From positions 434,001 to 498,000 of the forward strand of contig NZ_JAJQJH010000001.1 in the NCBI RefSeq assembly GCF_029544075.1: 64,000 nt of DNA. The letters are read 5' to 3'. The position numbers and the translations under genes are program-made. The notes under the pieces are model-generated. The model did not search any database. It was not told where the DNA came from and saw nothing but the letters and a program-made list of their open reading frames with translations. The DNA comes from Chromohalobacter canadensis. Its GTDB lineage: Bacteria; Pseudomonadota; Gammaproteobacteria; Pseudomonadales; Halomonadaceae. Each line of letters begins with the position of its first letter. Positions within the stretch are counted from its first letter, which is position 1. Below, piece after piece: positions 36,863 to 46,585 of the stretch.

Positions 36863-38842
36863 TCAGCCGTCTGTCAGGAAGTATGTGGTGCTGCCGTCGG
36901 TGCCCAACTGGGCGATATCCACCGGGCGGCCTTGCGCATCCAGGGTGACCAGTCCGATGCCGGCTTGATTCCATAGTCGCTCACCGTGGCTGGCCCCTTG
37001 CGGGTAGCGTGGGCGAATGTGCATGGGTCGACGCTTGGTGAACCAGTTAAGCGGCGACGCTGGGGCATACAGCCAGCGGTTGAGACGGTCGAATATATCC
37101 AGTAGACGCGTGGGAAACTCGTTCTTGAGCCCGCTGCTGGTAATCTGCCACAGGCGTGGGCCGTGTTGGCGATGGCGAATCTCGATATCGTAGACAAAAG
37201 AATAGTGCACGTCACCGGAGAGGATCACGTAATTGCCGGGTGTGCGGGTATGTCGAAAGATATTGAGCATGACGCTGGCCGCGCCGCGGTGGGCCATCCA
37301 GTTTTCTGCATCCACCAGCAGCGGTTTGCCCGCCAGCGTGAATAAGCGCTGTATCCCCTCGATCAACTTCACCCCGAACATCGGTGCCGGCGAGACCACG
37401 ATCACCGAATATTGTCCGAGCAGTGTCTGTTGGAGTTCGCTCAATGCTTCCCAGTCCATCAGTCCCGAAGGATGATGGCGGTGCCGCTCACTGCGCCACC
37501 GTTGTGTGCGGGTGTCGAGTACCACGAGGGGCGGCGTGGAGGGAAGCTGATAATGCCAGTGGTCAAAATCATGCAGGCGCTTGATGAGGGCGTCCTGCGC
37601 TTGGCAGTCGAGGCGCCCCTCGGCGTCGCGTTGCTCGAATAACGCCTCCAACGTGGGCCATAGCGAGCGGAAGGCGTCGGGGTCGTTGCCCCATCCTTGG
37701 CATAACAGATACCCCAGCAAGGCATTGCCGATGATGCGTCGCGAGAACGGGTGGCCGTAGGCGGTTTCCTCCCAGGCTGCGGACAGGTTCCAGTCATCGG
37801 TGACGTCGTGGTCATCGAAGATCATCAGGGTCGGCAGATGGGCCATCACGCGCGCGGCGCGAGGCAGGCCCTCGCGAAAGGCGGCGATGATCCCGGCCTC
37901 AGTGTCGAAGGTTTCGGCCAGGGAATCGTCGAGCGCGGGGCGTGCCACCTCGATCAGCGTCCAGGGCGTTGGTGACCACGTCAGCAGGTACATGGCTATG
38001 ACCTCGGCCAGCGTGATCAAGTGATTGTGCGCACTGCTGGTGGTGAAGACCGGCTTGCGGACACCACCGAAGAAGCGCTCGCGCAGTTTTTCGTTGGCCT
38101 CGAACGCGGGCAGCAAGTGCTCCCGACGATAATACGTATCGGGGTGCATGTAGAGGCTGTCAGCATCCTCGACCACGGCGCCTTGCACACACTCGCCGAA
38201 TAGTCCCAGTCGCTGAATAAGCGCGTGGATGGCGACCAGCATCGGCCCGGCAACATCATCGGCATAGATTTGATCGCCGCTCATCACCAGCACCGCTGGT
38301 ATGCGTTCAGGGCTGCCCCGCATCGCCTCGACATGCGCATCGGCACGTACCAGGCCGTCCCCGGAAGGATGGTGCGGTTTACGACACGACCCATGCAGCA
38401 GCGAATCGAAACGCGAGCGCAGCACGAAACTCGGGCGGATCGCCTCGTCATGCAGCAGATGCGGTGCCCAGTCGGCGATACCTTGTGTCTTGCCATCGGC
38501 GTCGTCGGTCACGAGCAGGTCATAGCCGATCGAGCGGTTGCAGGGTAGCGGCGTGGCGAGCGGCACGTCGATGAGGTGCAGCCAGGCGTGCGTGCCCACC
38601 CGCAAGCGCCGGCACAACGAGTGATCCAGCGCCAAGCGTTGACTCGGCGTGTCCGCGTCATCGATGTACAAGGTCAATGTCAGGTCGAGCGGAAGCGACC
38701 CGACCAGCCAGATCACCAGGCGGTCAGGCAGTGCGCGGCGCAGGATCGGTCCAGCCAGGACTGCAGGCAGGGGAGTGTGAGACGGCGTCATGGGACCAGC
38801 ATAACGGGCGGCTTGCATGCCGTCATCAAGCGTCTCGCGCAT
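36863..38842 (-). CDS. PhoD-like metallophosphatase
   Basis: A protein of up to 659 residues with calcineurin-like phosphatase motifs of the PhoD type: VLVMSGDQIYADD (about 196-208), MIFDDHDVTDDWN (about 345-357) and NYVILSGDVHYSF (about 545-557). No signal peptide or Tat motif is seen, so it may be cytoplasmic, unlike exported PhoD. Natural substrate is unknown, probably a phosphodiester or phosphomonoester. The start is uncertain: 38842 overlaps the end of the upstream phosphoribosyltransferase gene by 17 bases; 38818 and 38791 are alternatives. Confidence 0.82.
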   Translation of the reverse strand: MRETLDDGMQAARYAGPMTPSHTPLPAVLAGPILRRALPDRLVIWLVGSLPLDLTLTLYIDDADTPSQRLALDHSLCRRLRVGTHAWLHLIDVPLATPLPCNRSIGYDLLVTDDADGKTQGIADWAPHLLHDEAIRPSFVLRSRFDSLLHGSCRKPHHPSGDGLVRADAHVEAMRGSPERIPAVLVMSGDQIYADDVAGPMLVAIHALIQRLGLFGECVQGAVVEDADSLYMHPDTYYRREHLLPAFEANEKLRERFFGGVRKPVFTTSSAHNHLITLAEVIAMYLLTWSPTPWTLIEVARPALDDSLAETFDTEAGIIAAFREGLPRAARVMAHLPTLMIFDDHDVTDDWNLSAAWEETAYGHPFSRRIIGNALLGYLLCQGWGNDPDAFRSLWPTLEALFEQRDAEGRLDCQAQDALIKRLHDFDHWHYQLPSTPPLVVLDTRTQRWRSERHRHHPSGLMDWEALSELQQTLLGQYSVIVVSPAPMFGVKLIEGIQRLFTLAGKPLLVDAENWMAHRGAASVMLNIFRHTRTPGNYVILSGDVHYSFVYDIEIRHRQHGPRLWQITSSGLKNEFPTRLLDIFDRLNRWLYAPASPLNWFTKRRPMHIRPRYPQGASHGERLWNQAGIGLVTLDAQGRPVDIAQLGTDGSTTYFLTDG

Positions 38843-39479
38843 TGCGCAAGCAGGCGCTCACCTCGGCGTCGCTGGTCTGGTCGAAGTGCCGGTACCACTG
38901 ACCCACCGAGGCAAAGTGTTCCGGCGCTGCCAGACATACAACGTGATCGACCTCGGGGCGCAGTGAATCGAGGCTCTCGGGAGCTGCCACCGGCACTGCC
39001 AGAGTGCAGTACTCGGCGCCTAGGCGGCGCACCGCACGAATCGCCGCACGCATGGTTGCACCGGTGGCAATGCCATCGTCGACCAGTATCACTTGCCGGC
39101 CGGTGAGCGACGGGTAAGCTCGGTCGCCGCGAAACGCGTGTTCGCGACGCTCGAGTTCGTGGCGCTCATGGTCGATGACCGATTCGAGTCGCCGCGCGTC
39201 GACGCCCAGCCGCTGGATAAGGGGCTTGTCGAGTACCTGTACGCCACCGCTGGCGATGGCGCCCATGGCGAATTCTTCGTGACCGGGCACCCCCAGCTTG
39301 CGTACGACCATCACGTCGAGGGGGATACCTAGGGCGTGAGCGATCTCGGCGGCAACCGGTACACCGCCACGGGGGAGGCCCAGTACGAGAGCCGAAGCGT
39401 CAACGTGGCCCCGTAAGCGCTGGGCGAGGCGCCGACCGGCGTCTCGACGGTCTTGCAGTGGTAGCTCTTGCTCTTTCAT
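38826..39479 (-). CDS. Phosphoribosyltransferase domain protein
   Basis: A 217-residue type I PRTase. The PRPP-binding loop is VILVDDGIATGATM. The N-terminal LGLPRGGVPVAAEIAHALG is typical of a broad group of predicted phosphoribosyltransferases often found in stress gene sets. ATG 39479 (MKEQELPLQDRRDAG) has GAGG six bases upstream. The frame continues to 39548 without a good start. The gene overlaps the PhoD-like gene, so the two are probably one operon. The substrate base is unknown. Confidence 0.85.
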   Translation of the reverse strand: MKEQELPLQDRRDAGRRLAQRLRGHVDASALVLGLPRGGVPVAAEIAHALGIPLDVMVVRKLGVPGHEEFAMGAIASGGVQVLDKPLIQRLGVDARRLESVIDHERHELERREHAFRGDRAYPSLTGRQVILVDDGIATGATMRAAIRAVRRLGAEYCTLAVPVAAPESLDSLRPEVDHVVCLAAPEHFASVGQWYRHFDQTSDAEVSACLRNARDA

Positions 39480-39554
39480 GATGAGCCTCATCGGGTGAAT
39501 GACAATCCTGAAGACAGCATGGCCAGTTTTTCGCGCCCGGGCCAACACCGCCGC

Positions 39555-40568
39555 TCAAGGTGTCGGGGCGTGCGTCCGCTCGAGGCTCCGGCGGTCGTAC
39601 AGCGAGCGTTCGATGATGTCGATGCCGGGGCGGTAATTGCCGGATGCTGCCTGCATGGCGCGGGTCAGGGCCAGTTCGGCGATGCGGTCGTGATGCTGGG
39701 GCAGGGAGTTGACTGCCAACGGCAGGAAGTCCAGTAGGCGGTCGTCGCCGAATGTCGCCAGACGCAGCTCTTCGGGTAGCCCCCCTTGTTCGAGCAGAAC
39801 ATCGAAGACGCCATCGAGTAGCACATAGGACGCAGTAACGAGAGCGTCGGGCATGCCGTGCTCGTCGATCAGGCGACGCATGAGCGCCGCGCCGGTGGCA
39901 CGGTCGTAGCGCGCGCCGCTGAGCAATATCGGACTGTCGAGGGATGCCTCGCGAACCGTCTCCAGAAAGCCTGCCCGCCGTTCCACGCTGATCGACAGCT
40001 CTGGCACTGCATCCAGCCAAGCAATGCGAGCGACCTCGGCGTCTAGCACCGAACGCGTCAGTGCGCCGGCGGCCTGATGGTTGTTACTGACCACACAGAC
40101 TACGCGTTCAGGGTCGAGGGCGCGGTCGAGGGCAATGATCGGCAGACCACTCGCCATTAGGTCGGGATAGAAGGGGTCGTCCATGGCCAGGCTGCTAGCG
40201 ACGATAAGGGCATCGCAGCGCTGGGCGCGCAAGGCTCGCGCTAGCTCGCGTTCGGTGTCCGGGTCATCGTCCGAGCCGGCGATCAGCAACTGGTAGCCCA
40301 GACGGCGCGCGCCATTCTCTAGACGTTTGGCCAGGCGGGCGTAACTGGTGTTTTCCAGGTCCGGCACGATGAATCCCAACGTGCGACTCGCGCCCCGGCG
40401 CAGCGCCGCCGCCTGAGCATCGATACGGTAGTCATGCTTGGCGACCACGGCCATGACGTGCGCCACTGTCTCCGGCCGGATGCGCCGCTCGGCGGCCTGG
40501 CCGTTGATCACGTAACTTGCCGTGGTACGCGAGACGCCCGCCAGTCGAGCGATTTCTGCGAGAGTCAT
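39555..40568 (-). CDS. fruR: LacI-family fructose repressor FruR (Cra-like)
   Basis: A 337-residue LacI/GalR regulator. The DNA-binding head starts at residue 1 with TLAEIARLAGVSRTTASYVING, the Cra/FruR form of the helix-turn-helix, and a periplasmic-binding-like core covers about 60-330. AAGGA precedes ATG 40568. It is divergent from fruBKA, and a Cra-like operator is visible between them. It probably represses the fru operon until fructose-1-phosphate is present, as shown in Pseudomonas putida Cra. Confidence 0.93.
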   Translation of the reverse strand: MTLAEIARLAGVSRTTASYVINGQAAERRIRPETVAHVMAVVAKHDYRIDAQAAALRRGASRTLGFIVPDLENTSYARLAKRLENGARRLGYQLLIAGSDDDPDTERELARALRAQRCDALIVASSLAMDDPFYPDLMASGLPIIALDRALDPERVVCVVSNNHQAAGALTRSVLDAEVARIAWLDAVPELSISVERRAGFLETVREASLDSPILLSGARYDRATGAALMRRLIDEHGMPDALVTASYVLLDGVFDVLLEQGGLPEELRLATFGDDRLLDFLPLAVNSLPQHHDRIAELALTRAMQAASGNYRPGIDIIERSLYDRRSLERTHAPTP

Positions 40569-40683
40569 GGGTGCATTCCTTGAATGAGCCGACGATACAA
40601 AAGCGCCTATTCTAGAGGCTGGTAGGCGGTCTTGCTTGTCCGCCCCTGCGAAGGTCTAGTCCCGTGTGGCTTGATAAATCGTA

Positions 40684-40695
40684 GTGAACGTTTCA
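40684..40695. promoter_or_regulatory. Candidate FruR/Cra operator
   Basis: GTGAACGTTTCA matches the Pseudomonas putida Cra operator TTAAACGTTTCA (recalled) at 10 of 12 positions. It lies in the 314-base region between fruR and fruB, 188 bases before fruB. No other match is apparent in 40569-40882. Confidence 0.6.
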
Positions 40696-40882
40696 GCATT
40701 GCTCCTAAGATAGCTGACACGATTCAGCCCGTCATCTGCGAACGCCGGATGGTCGGCTTCCAATCGTCGGCATGTTCCGGTTCGACGGTGCTCATTCTTA
40801 TAGGCGGTGCCACGTCGGGCGTGATCGTTGGCCTTACCCGGGGGACGGACGGCTCCGTTCCGGCGGCATTCTGGAGATATCC

Positions 40883-43759
40883 ATGCTGACACTGACAAGC
40901 GAAGACGTTCTACTCGACCGGCACGCCGATGATTGGCGCGATGCCTTGAATCAGGCTGGCGATGCCTTGGTCGAGGCCGGTCGTGTGGCGCCCGGTTACC
41001 GTGACGGCCTGCACGCGCGTGAGGCGCAGTCGTCGACCTACTTGGGCAATGGTATTGCCATTCCTCACGGCACTCCCGAGAGTCGCGAACACGTCAAGAC
41101 CACCGGCGTGCGGGTACTGCAATTCCCGCAGGGCATAGAGTGGCACGATGGCCAGCGGGTGACGCTGCTGGTGACCATCGCCGCGCAGAGCGACGAGCAT
41201 CTCGATATTCTGCGCCAGTTGACGCACGTGCTTGATCGCGATGGCGTAGCTGAGCGTCTGGCGGCTGCCGACAGCCGCGAAGAGATCATTACGCTGTTGT
41301 CCAAAGCACCGGTCGAGGCGCGTCTGGATGCCGATACGCTGTGCCTGGGGTTCCCCGCGCGCGACCGCTTCGAGTTAGCGCTGGCCGCCGCGGCGCGCTT
41401 GCGCCAGGTGGGCAGCGTGGATAGCAGCTTCGTGGCCGAGATCAACACGCTGGAGCCGGTAGCGCTGGGCCAGGGATTATGGCTGGTGAGCAGTGCCCAG
41501 GGCGTCATCACGCCGACGCTGGGCGTGGCCACGCCGGAGCAGGCTTTCTCGGGCCCCAAGGGGCCGGTCAATGCGGTCTTCTGTCTGGCGGCGCAAGGTG
41601 ATGCGCATCGCGGTTTGCTCGAACGCCTGGGTAGCCTGCTGGATGCCGGCGATGGGGAGAGTCTCGCCGATGCCGACGCGGCGACGTTACTGGCGCGCTT
41701 GTCGGGAGAGTCCGCCGAGGCGGATACGGCGCGCGCAACGGTACTCAATGCCCATGGCCTGCATGCGCGTCCGGCGAAGCAGCTGGTGCAGGTTGCCCGG
41801 CGCCAGGCCATGCCGGTCAAAGTGCGTTTGCTCGAGGGTAGTGCCGAGGCGGTCTCGGCGGCGAGTCTGACCAAGGTCATCGGATTGGGTGCGCGACGCG
41901 GCCAGACGCTGGTGTTCTCCGCCGAAGGCGAGGGCGCCAGCGAGGCGCTGGAAGCTCTCGTCGCGGCCGTCAGGGAGGGCCTCGGCGAGCACGTGACGCC
42001 GCTTCAGGAGACGTCGTTCGAGGCGCCCACTGCCGAGGATGAGAGCCTTCCCGCGCCCTTGGAAGACGACGTCGCGCATCCCGCCGTGTCGGCGTCACCG
42101 GGGCTGGCCATCGCGCCGGCCTTCGTGATGCGTACGCCGAGATTCGAGTACCCCGAACGGGCCGACGGTCTCGATGAAACTCGTCGCGGCGATAGCGCTG
42201 CGCAACTGGTCCGTCTCGATGCCGCGATCCGAGAAGCCGCCGAGCAACTTCGTGCCTTGGTGCGGACTGCTCAGGGTGGGGAGGTCGCCGAGATACTGTC
42301 GATGCACGAGGAAATGCTCGACGACCCCGAGCTGCGTGAAGCGGCGCACGAATCGCTGAATACCGGCATGAGCGCCGAGGCGGCATGGTGGTCGGCCATC
42401 GACACCGCCGCCCGCGCACAGGAAAACCTCGCCGATCGGCTGCTTGCCGAGCGTGCCGCCGACCTGCGTGACGTCGGCCGCCGCGTGCTGGGGATTCTGT
42501 GCGGCGTGCGCCTGCCCACGCCGCCGGAAACGCCCTACGTGCTGGTCACCGACGATGTCGGCCCGTCCGACGTGGCGCGGCTGGATACCAGCAAGGTCCG
42601 GGGTCTGGTCACTGCGCGTGGCGGCGCCACCTCGCACAGTGCGATTCTCGCCCGCGCGCTGGGTATTCCTGCCGTGGTGGGCGCTGGCGAACGCGTACTG
42701 ACGCTGACCAATGACATTGATGTCATCGTCGATGGCGAGCGTGGCCGCGTGATTCCCGCACCCTCCGATGAGCGCCGGTCGCGTACCGAGCTGCGCTTGA
42801 AGGAGCACGAGATGCGCGAGCGTGAGGCCTATGCTGCGCGGCATGAGGAAGCGCGCACGCAGGATGGCCATCGTGTCGAGGTCGCCGCCAACCTGGGCAA
42901 CACGGCTCACGCGGCGGATGCCGTCGAACGCGGCGCCGAGGGCGTGGGGCTGCTGCGTACCGAGTTCGTATTCATGGCGCACCCCGAAGCGCCGGATCTG
43001 GACACCCAGATCGCCGAATATCGCCAGGCCATCGACGCGCTCGACGGGCGCCCGCTGGTCGCCCGCACGCTGGATGTCGGCGGTGACAAGCCCTTGCCGT
43101 ACTGGCCGCTGCCCCAAGAAGATAACCCTTTCCTCGGTTTGCGGGGCATTCGCTTGGCGCTGACCCGCCCCGAGGTGCTCGAGACGCAACTGCGTGCCCT
43201 GCTGACTGCCGCCGGCGATCGGCCGCTGCGGGTCATGTTCCCGATGGTCAAGGACATCGCCGAGTTCCGCGCCGCTCGCGAGATCTTCGATCGCGTGCAG
43301 GCCGAGGTGAAGGCTGGCGACGTGCAACTGGGGGTGATGATCGAGATTCCCTCGTGCGCGCTGTTGGCACCGAGCCTGGCCGCCGAGGTCGATTTCTTCT
43401 CCATCGGTACCAATGATCTGACCCAGTACACCCTGGCCATCGATCGCGGTCATGCCGAGCTCTCGGCCCAGGCCGATGGGCTGCATCCCGCCGTATTGGC
43501 GCTGATCCGCATGACCGTCGATGCGGCGCACGCCCAGGGCAAATGGGTCGGCGTATGCGGCGAACTGGCCAGCGACGCCCAGGCGGTTCCCGTGTTGGTG
43601 GGGCTGGGTGTCGATGAGCTTTCGGTCTCGGCGCGGCAGGTGCCGATGGTCAAGGCGCGGCTGCGTGAGCTGACCCTAGAGACCGCGCGTCATCATGCCG
43701 ATATGGCCCTGCGCCAGTCGACCAGCGATGCCGTACGCGAAGCGCTGGAGGCCCTCTGA
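40883..43759 (+). CDS. fruB: Fructose PTS multiphosphoryl protein FruB (EIIA-EIIA'-HPr-EI)
   Basis: A 958-residue fusion carrying phosphate from phosphoenolpyruvate to FruA. EIIA-Fru (about 1-145) has active His62 in GIAIPHGTPE. A second EIIA-like module (about 150-280) reads GQGLWLVSSAQG where the active site should be and has no histidine. HPr (about 283-370) has His294 in GLHARPA. Enzyme I (about 400-958) has His585 in ARGGATSHSAILAR. Length fits Pseudomonas FruB. ATG 40883 has GGAG upstream; the frame is open to 40772. The stop overlaps fruK by one base. Confidence 0.95.
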   Translation: MLTLTSEDVLLDRHADDWRDALNQAGDALVEAGRVAPGYRDGLHAREAQSSTYLGNGIAIPHGTPESREHVKTTGVRVLQFPQGIEWHDGQRVTLLVTIAAQSDEHLDILRQLTHVLDRDGVAERLAAADSREEIITLLSKAPVEARLDADTLCLGFPARDRFELALAAAARLRQVGSVDSSFVAEINTLEPVALGQGLWLVSSAQGVITPTLGVATPEQAFSGPKGPVNAVFCLAAQGDAHRGLLERLGSLLDAGDGESLADADAATLLARLSGESAEADTARATVLNAHGLHARPAKQLVQVARRQAMPVKVRLLEGSAEAVSAASLTKVIGLGARRGQTLVFSAEGEGASEALEALVAAVREGLGEHVTPLQETSFEAPTAEDESLPAPLEDDVAHPAVSASPGLAIAPAFVMRTPRFEYPERADGLDETRRGDSAAQLVRLDAAIREAAEQLRALVRTAQGGEVAEILSMHEEMLDDPELREAAHESLNTGMSAEAAWWSAIDTAARAQENLADRLLAERAADLRDVGRRVLGILCGVRLPTPPETPYVLVTDDVGPSDVARLDTSKVRGLVTARGGATSHSAILARALGIPAVVGAGERVLTLTNDIDVIVDGERGRVIPAPSDERRSRTELRLKEHEMREREAYAARHEEARTQDGHRVEVAANLGNTAHAADAVERGAEGVGLLRTEFVFMAHPEAPDLDTQIAEYRQAIDALDGRPLVARTLDVGGDKPLPYWPLPQEDNPFLGLRGIRLALTRPEVLETQLRALLTAAGDRPLRVMFPMVKDIAEFRAAREIFDRVQAEVKAGDVQLGVMIEIPSCALLAPSLAAEVDFFSIGTNDLTQYTLAIDRGHAELSAQADGLHPAVLALIRMTVDAAHAQGKWVGVCGELASDAQAVPVLVGLGVDELSVSARQVPMVKARLRELTLETARHHADMALRQSTSDAVREALEAL

Positions 43760-44727
43760 TGGCGCGCGTGCTGACATTGACGCTCAATCCTGCGCTGGAC
43801 CTGGCGATTCGTTTGCCCGCGCTGACCCTGGGGGCGGTCAATCGCACCGATGCTACCCATCTCGAAGCGGCGGGTAAGGGGGTCAATGTTGCCCGTGTAC
43901 TAGCGGCGCTGGGCCATGAGGTAGCGGTCTCGGGCTTTCTGGGCGCCGACAACGATGGCGCCTTCGTGCGTGCCTTTGCCAACTGGGGGCTCGAGGACGC
44001 CTTCCTGCGCTTGCCCGGTGACACGCGTATCAATGCCAAGGTGGCCGAGGCTCAGGGACGCATCACCGATATCAATGGCCCTGGTCTCGAGGTCACGAGT
44101 GATGACCTGGCGGCGCTGTATCGTGCGCTCGAGGCACGAGTGGCGGACGCCGCGACACGGCCCGATGCGGTGGTGATTGCCGGTAGCTTGCCACCCGGCG
44201 TCACGCCCGGCGATCTGGGCACCTTGATTCGCTGGCTGCGTGCGCGTGACCTGCCGGTCTGGGTGGATACCAGCGGCGCGGCGTTGAACGCCGCGATTGC
44301 CGCCACGCCCAGTGCCGTCAAGCCCAACGAGACGGAATTGGCCGAGTGGGCGGGTGAGCCGCTGGAAGACGCTGCGTCGCGCCTGGCCGCTGCCACACGC
44401 TTGCATGCGTCAGGCATCGAGCATGCCCTGGTGTCGTTGGGCGGCGAAGGCATGTTGTGGGTGGGGCCGCAAGGCAGCTGGCAGGCTACGCCGCCGCGTG
44501 TCGAGGTCGCAAGCACGGTGTGCGCCGGCGATACGTTGCTGGCGGCAATGCTCCACGGCCGGCTCGCAGATCTCACTGCTGAGGTCACCTTACGCCTGGC
44601 GACGGCACTATCCGCCGAGGCGGTTCGTCATGTCGGGGTGGGCGATTTGCATGCCTCGGACCTAGAGCAACTCCAACAAAACACGTGCGTGCATCGGCTC
44701 GACGATAACGCGAGGGAGGACTCATGA
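43759..44727 (+). CDS. fruK: 1-phosphofructokinase
   Basis: A 322-residue PfkB-family kinase that turns fructose-1-phosphate into fructose-1,6-bisphosphate. N-terminal LTLNPALDLAI and AAGKGVNVARVL, and the C-terminal GDTLLAAMLHG (catalytic Asp) identify the family. It overlaps fruB by one base (TGATG) and fruA by four (ATGA), so fruBKA is one tightly coupled operon. Confidence 0.95.
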   Translation: MARVLTLTLNPALDLAIRLPALTLGAVNRTDATHLEAAGKGVNVARVLAALGHEVAVSGFLGADNDGAFVRAFANWGLEDAFLRLPGDTRINAKVAEAQGRITDINGPGLEVTSDDLAALYRALEARVADAATRPDAVVIAGSLPPGVTPGDLGTLIRWLRARDLPVWVDTSGAALNAAIAATPSAVKPNETELAEWAGEPLEDAASRLAAATRLHASGIEHALVSLGGEGMLWVGPQGSWQATPPRVEVASTVCAGDTLLAAMLHGRLADLTAEVTLRLATALSAEAVRHVGVGDLHASDLEQLQQNTCVHRLDDNAREDS

Positions 44728-46493
44728 AAGCGATCCTGATCACGGCCTGCCCGAGTGGTGTGGCGACGACGTTCCTGGCCGCTCGACGCCTTGAGCAGGC
44801 CGCCCAGCGTCGCGGTTGGCAGGCCACGGTGGAAATGCATGGCGAGCTCGAGCCGCCGCAGCCGGTGTCCGAGGCGGACGTGTGCGATGCCGACCTGGTG
44901 ATCGTGGCCGCCGACCATGTGCCGGAGGCGTCGCGTTTCGTGGATAAGCGTTTGTTCCAAGCGCCCATCGCCGAGGCGCTGCCCGACCCGGATGCGTTCC
45001 TCTCACGCGCCGAGCGCGAGGCCGCTCCTTACAGTGGTGATGCGGCGAGTGTCGCCACCAGCGCGGCCCCAGAGGCGGACAAGGGGCAGCGCATCGTGGC
45101 GGTGACGGCTTGTCCGACCGGCGTCGCGCATACCTTCATGGCGGCCGAGGCACTGGAAGACGCCGGGCGTAGCCTGGGGCATCATATGCGTGTCGAGACC
45201 CAGGGCTCGGTGGGAGCACAGAACCAACTGACTGAGGCGGATATCGCCGCCGCCGATGTGGTGTTGCTGGCCTGCGATATCGAAGTCGACGATGAGCGTT
45301 TCGCGGGCAAGCGTATCTATCGCACGTCCACGGGTAATGCGCTCAAAAAGGCCCGGCAGACTGTTCAGGAAGCCCTCGCCGAAGCCGCTGTGGAGCGCCA
45401 GGGTGGCGGCGCTACCGGGTCCGCTGAAAAAACCGCCGGCAAGGGCAAGAGCGTCAAGGAAAAAGGGGTCTACAAGCACCTGCTGACGGGTGTCTCGTTC
45501 ATGCTGCCCATGGTCGTCGCCGGTGGTTTGTGCATCGCGCTGTCGTTCGTGTTCGGCATCGAGGCCTTCAAGGAAGAAGGGACGCTGGCGGCGGCCTTGA
45601 TGCAGATCGGTGGTGATGCCGCCTTCGCCTTGATGGTGCCGGTGCTCGCCGGTTATATCGCCTATTCCATCGCCGATCGGCCGGGGATTGCACCCGGCAT
45701 GATTGGGGGGATGCTTGCCAGCAATATAGGCGCTGGGTTCATCGGCGGCATTCTCGCTGGTTTTCTAGCGGGGTACGCCGCTAAGGCCATTACCCGGTAT
45801 CTCAAGCTGCCGGCGAGCGTGGAATCGCTCAAGCCGATTCTGATCATTCCCCTGCTGGCGAGCTTGTTTACCGGTCTGGTGATGATCTATGTGATCGGCA
45901 CGCCGGTGGCGGGGCTGCTTGATGCGTTGACCAATTTCCTCAACGGCATGGGCTCGACCAACGCCGTGCTGCTGGGGATGTTGCTCGGCGGGATGATGTG
46001 CGTCGACATGGGCGGGCCGGTCAACAAGGCGGCGTATACCTTTGGTGTGGGGCTGCTGTCGAGTGAGACCTATGCGCCGATGGCGGCCATCATGGCGGCG
46101 GGGATGGTGCCGCCACTGGCGATGGGGATCGCTAGCATGCTGGCCAAGCGCAAGTTCGATACGACCGAGCGCGAGGGGGGCAAGGCGGCCTTCGTGTTGG
46201 GGCTTTGCTTCATTACCGAAGGCGCGATCCCCTTCGCCGCCAAAGACCCGCTGCGTGTGTTGCCGGTATGCATCGTCGGCGGTGCCGTGACCGGGGCCAT
46301 GTCGATGTATTTCGGTATTCAGTTGATGGCACCGCATGGTGGGCTCTTCGTGTTGCTGATTCCCCACGCGGTCAACCTGGCGCTGCTGTATCTCGTGTCC
46401 ATCGCGGTGGGCGCGGTGATCGCCGGGGTAGCGTATGCCGTCATCAAACCGGGTGCCTCTGCCATGCCGGTCGAAGAGAAAGTGGCATCTTGA
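44724..46493 (+). CDS. fruA: Fructose PTS permease EIIB'BC FruA
   Basis: A 589-residue permease that imports fructose as fructose-1-phosphate. Two IIB modules are in tandem: the first with Cys9 in ACPSGVATTF, the second with Cys130 in ACPTGVAHTFMAAEAL. A charged linker (about 217-245) leads to the IIC domain (about 250-580, with ten or so helices and GMMCVDMGGPVNKAA). In E. coli FruA, as I recall it, the first module has lost its cysteine; here both look intact. It overlaps fruK by four bases. No strong terminator follows, only a REP-like element. Confidence 0.94.
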   Translation: MKAILITACPSGVATTFLAARRLEQAAQRRGWQATVEMHGELEPPQPVSEADVCDADLVIVAADHVPEASRFVDKRLFQAPIAEALPDPDAFLSRAEREAAPYSGDAASVATSAAPEADKGQRIVAVTACPTGVAHTFMAAEALEDAGRSLGHHMRVETQGSVGAQNQLTEADIAAADVVLLACDIEVDDERFAGKRIYRTSTGNALKKARQTVQEALAEAAVERQGGGATGSAEKTAGKGKSVKEKGVYKHLLTGVSFMLPMVVAGGLCIALSFVFGIEAFKEEGTLAAALMQIGGDAAFALMVPVLAGYIAYSIADRPGIAPGMIGGMLASNIGAGFIGGILAGFLAGYAAKAITRYLKLPASVESLKPILIIPLLASLFTGLVMIYVIGTPVAGLLDALTNFLNGMGSTNAVLLGMLLGGMMCVDMGGPVNKAAYTFGVGLLSSETYAPMAAIMAAGMVPPLAMGIASMLAKRKFDTTEREGGKAAFVLGLCFITEGAIPFAAKDPLRVLPVCIVGGAVTGAMSMYFGIQLMAPHGGLFVLLIPHAVNLALLYLVSIAVGAVIAGVAYAVIKPGASAMPVEEKVAS

Positions 46494-46585
46494 TATGCCG
46501 CTTGCCAGACGTGCCCGCCAGCGAGGGCGCCAATGCAAGGGGGCCATAAGGTTCATTGCACTTTGCCAGGAAATGCGGCATAGAT

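Noticed and set aside
42095-43531. 478-codon open frame antisense to fruB Enzyme I
   Set aside because: Lies wholly over a well-supported Enzyme I domain and has a shadow-like composition.
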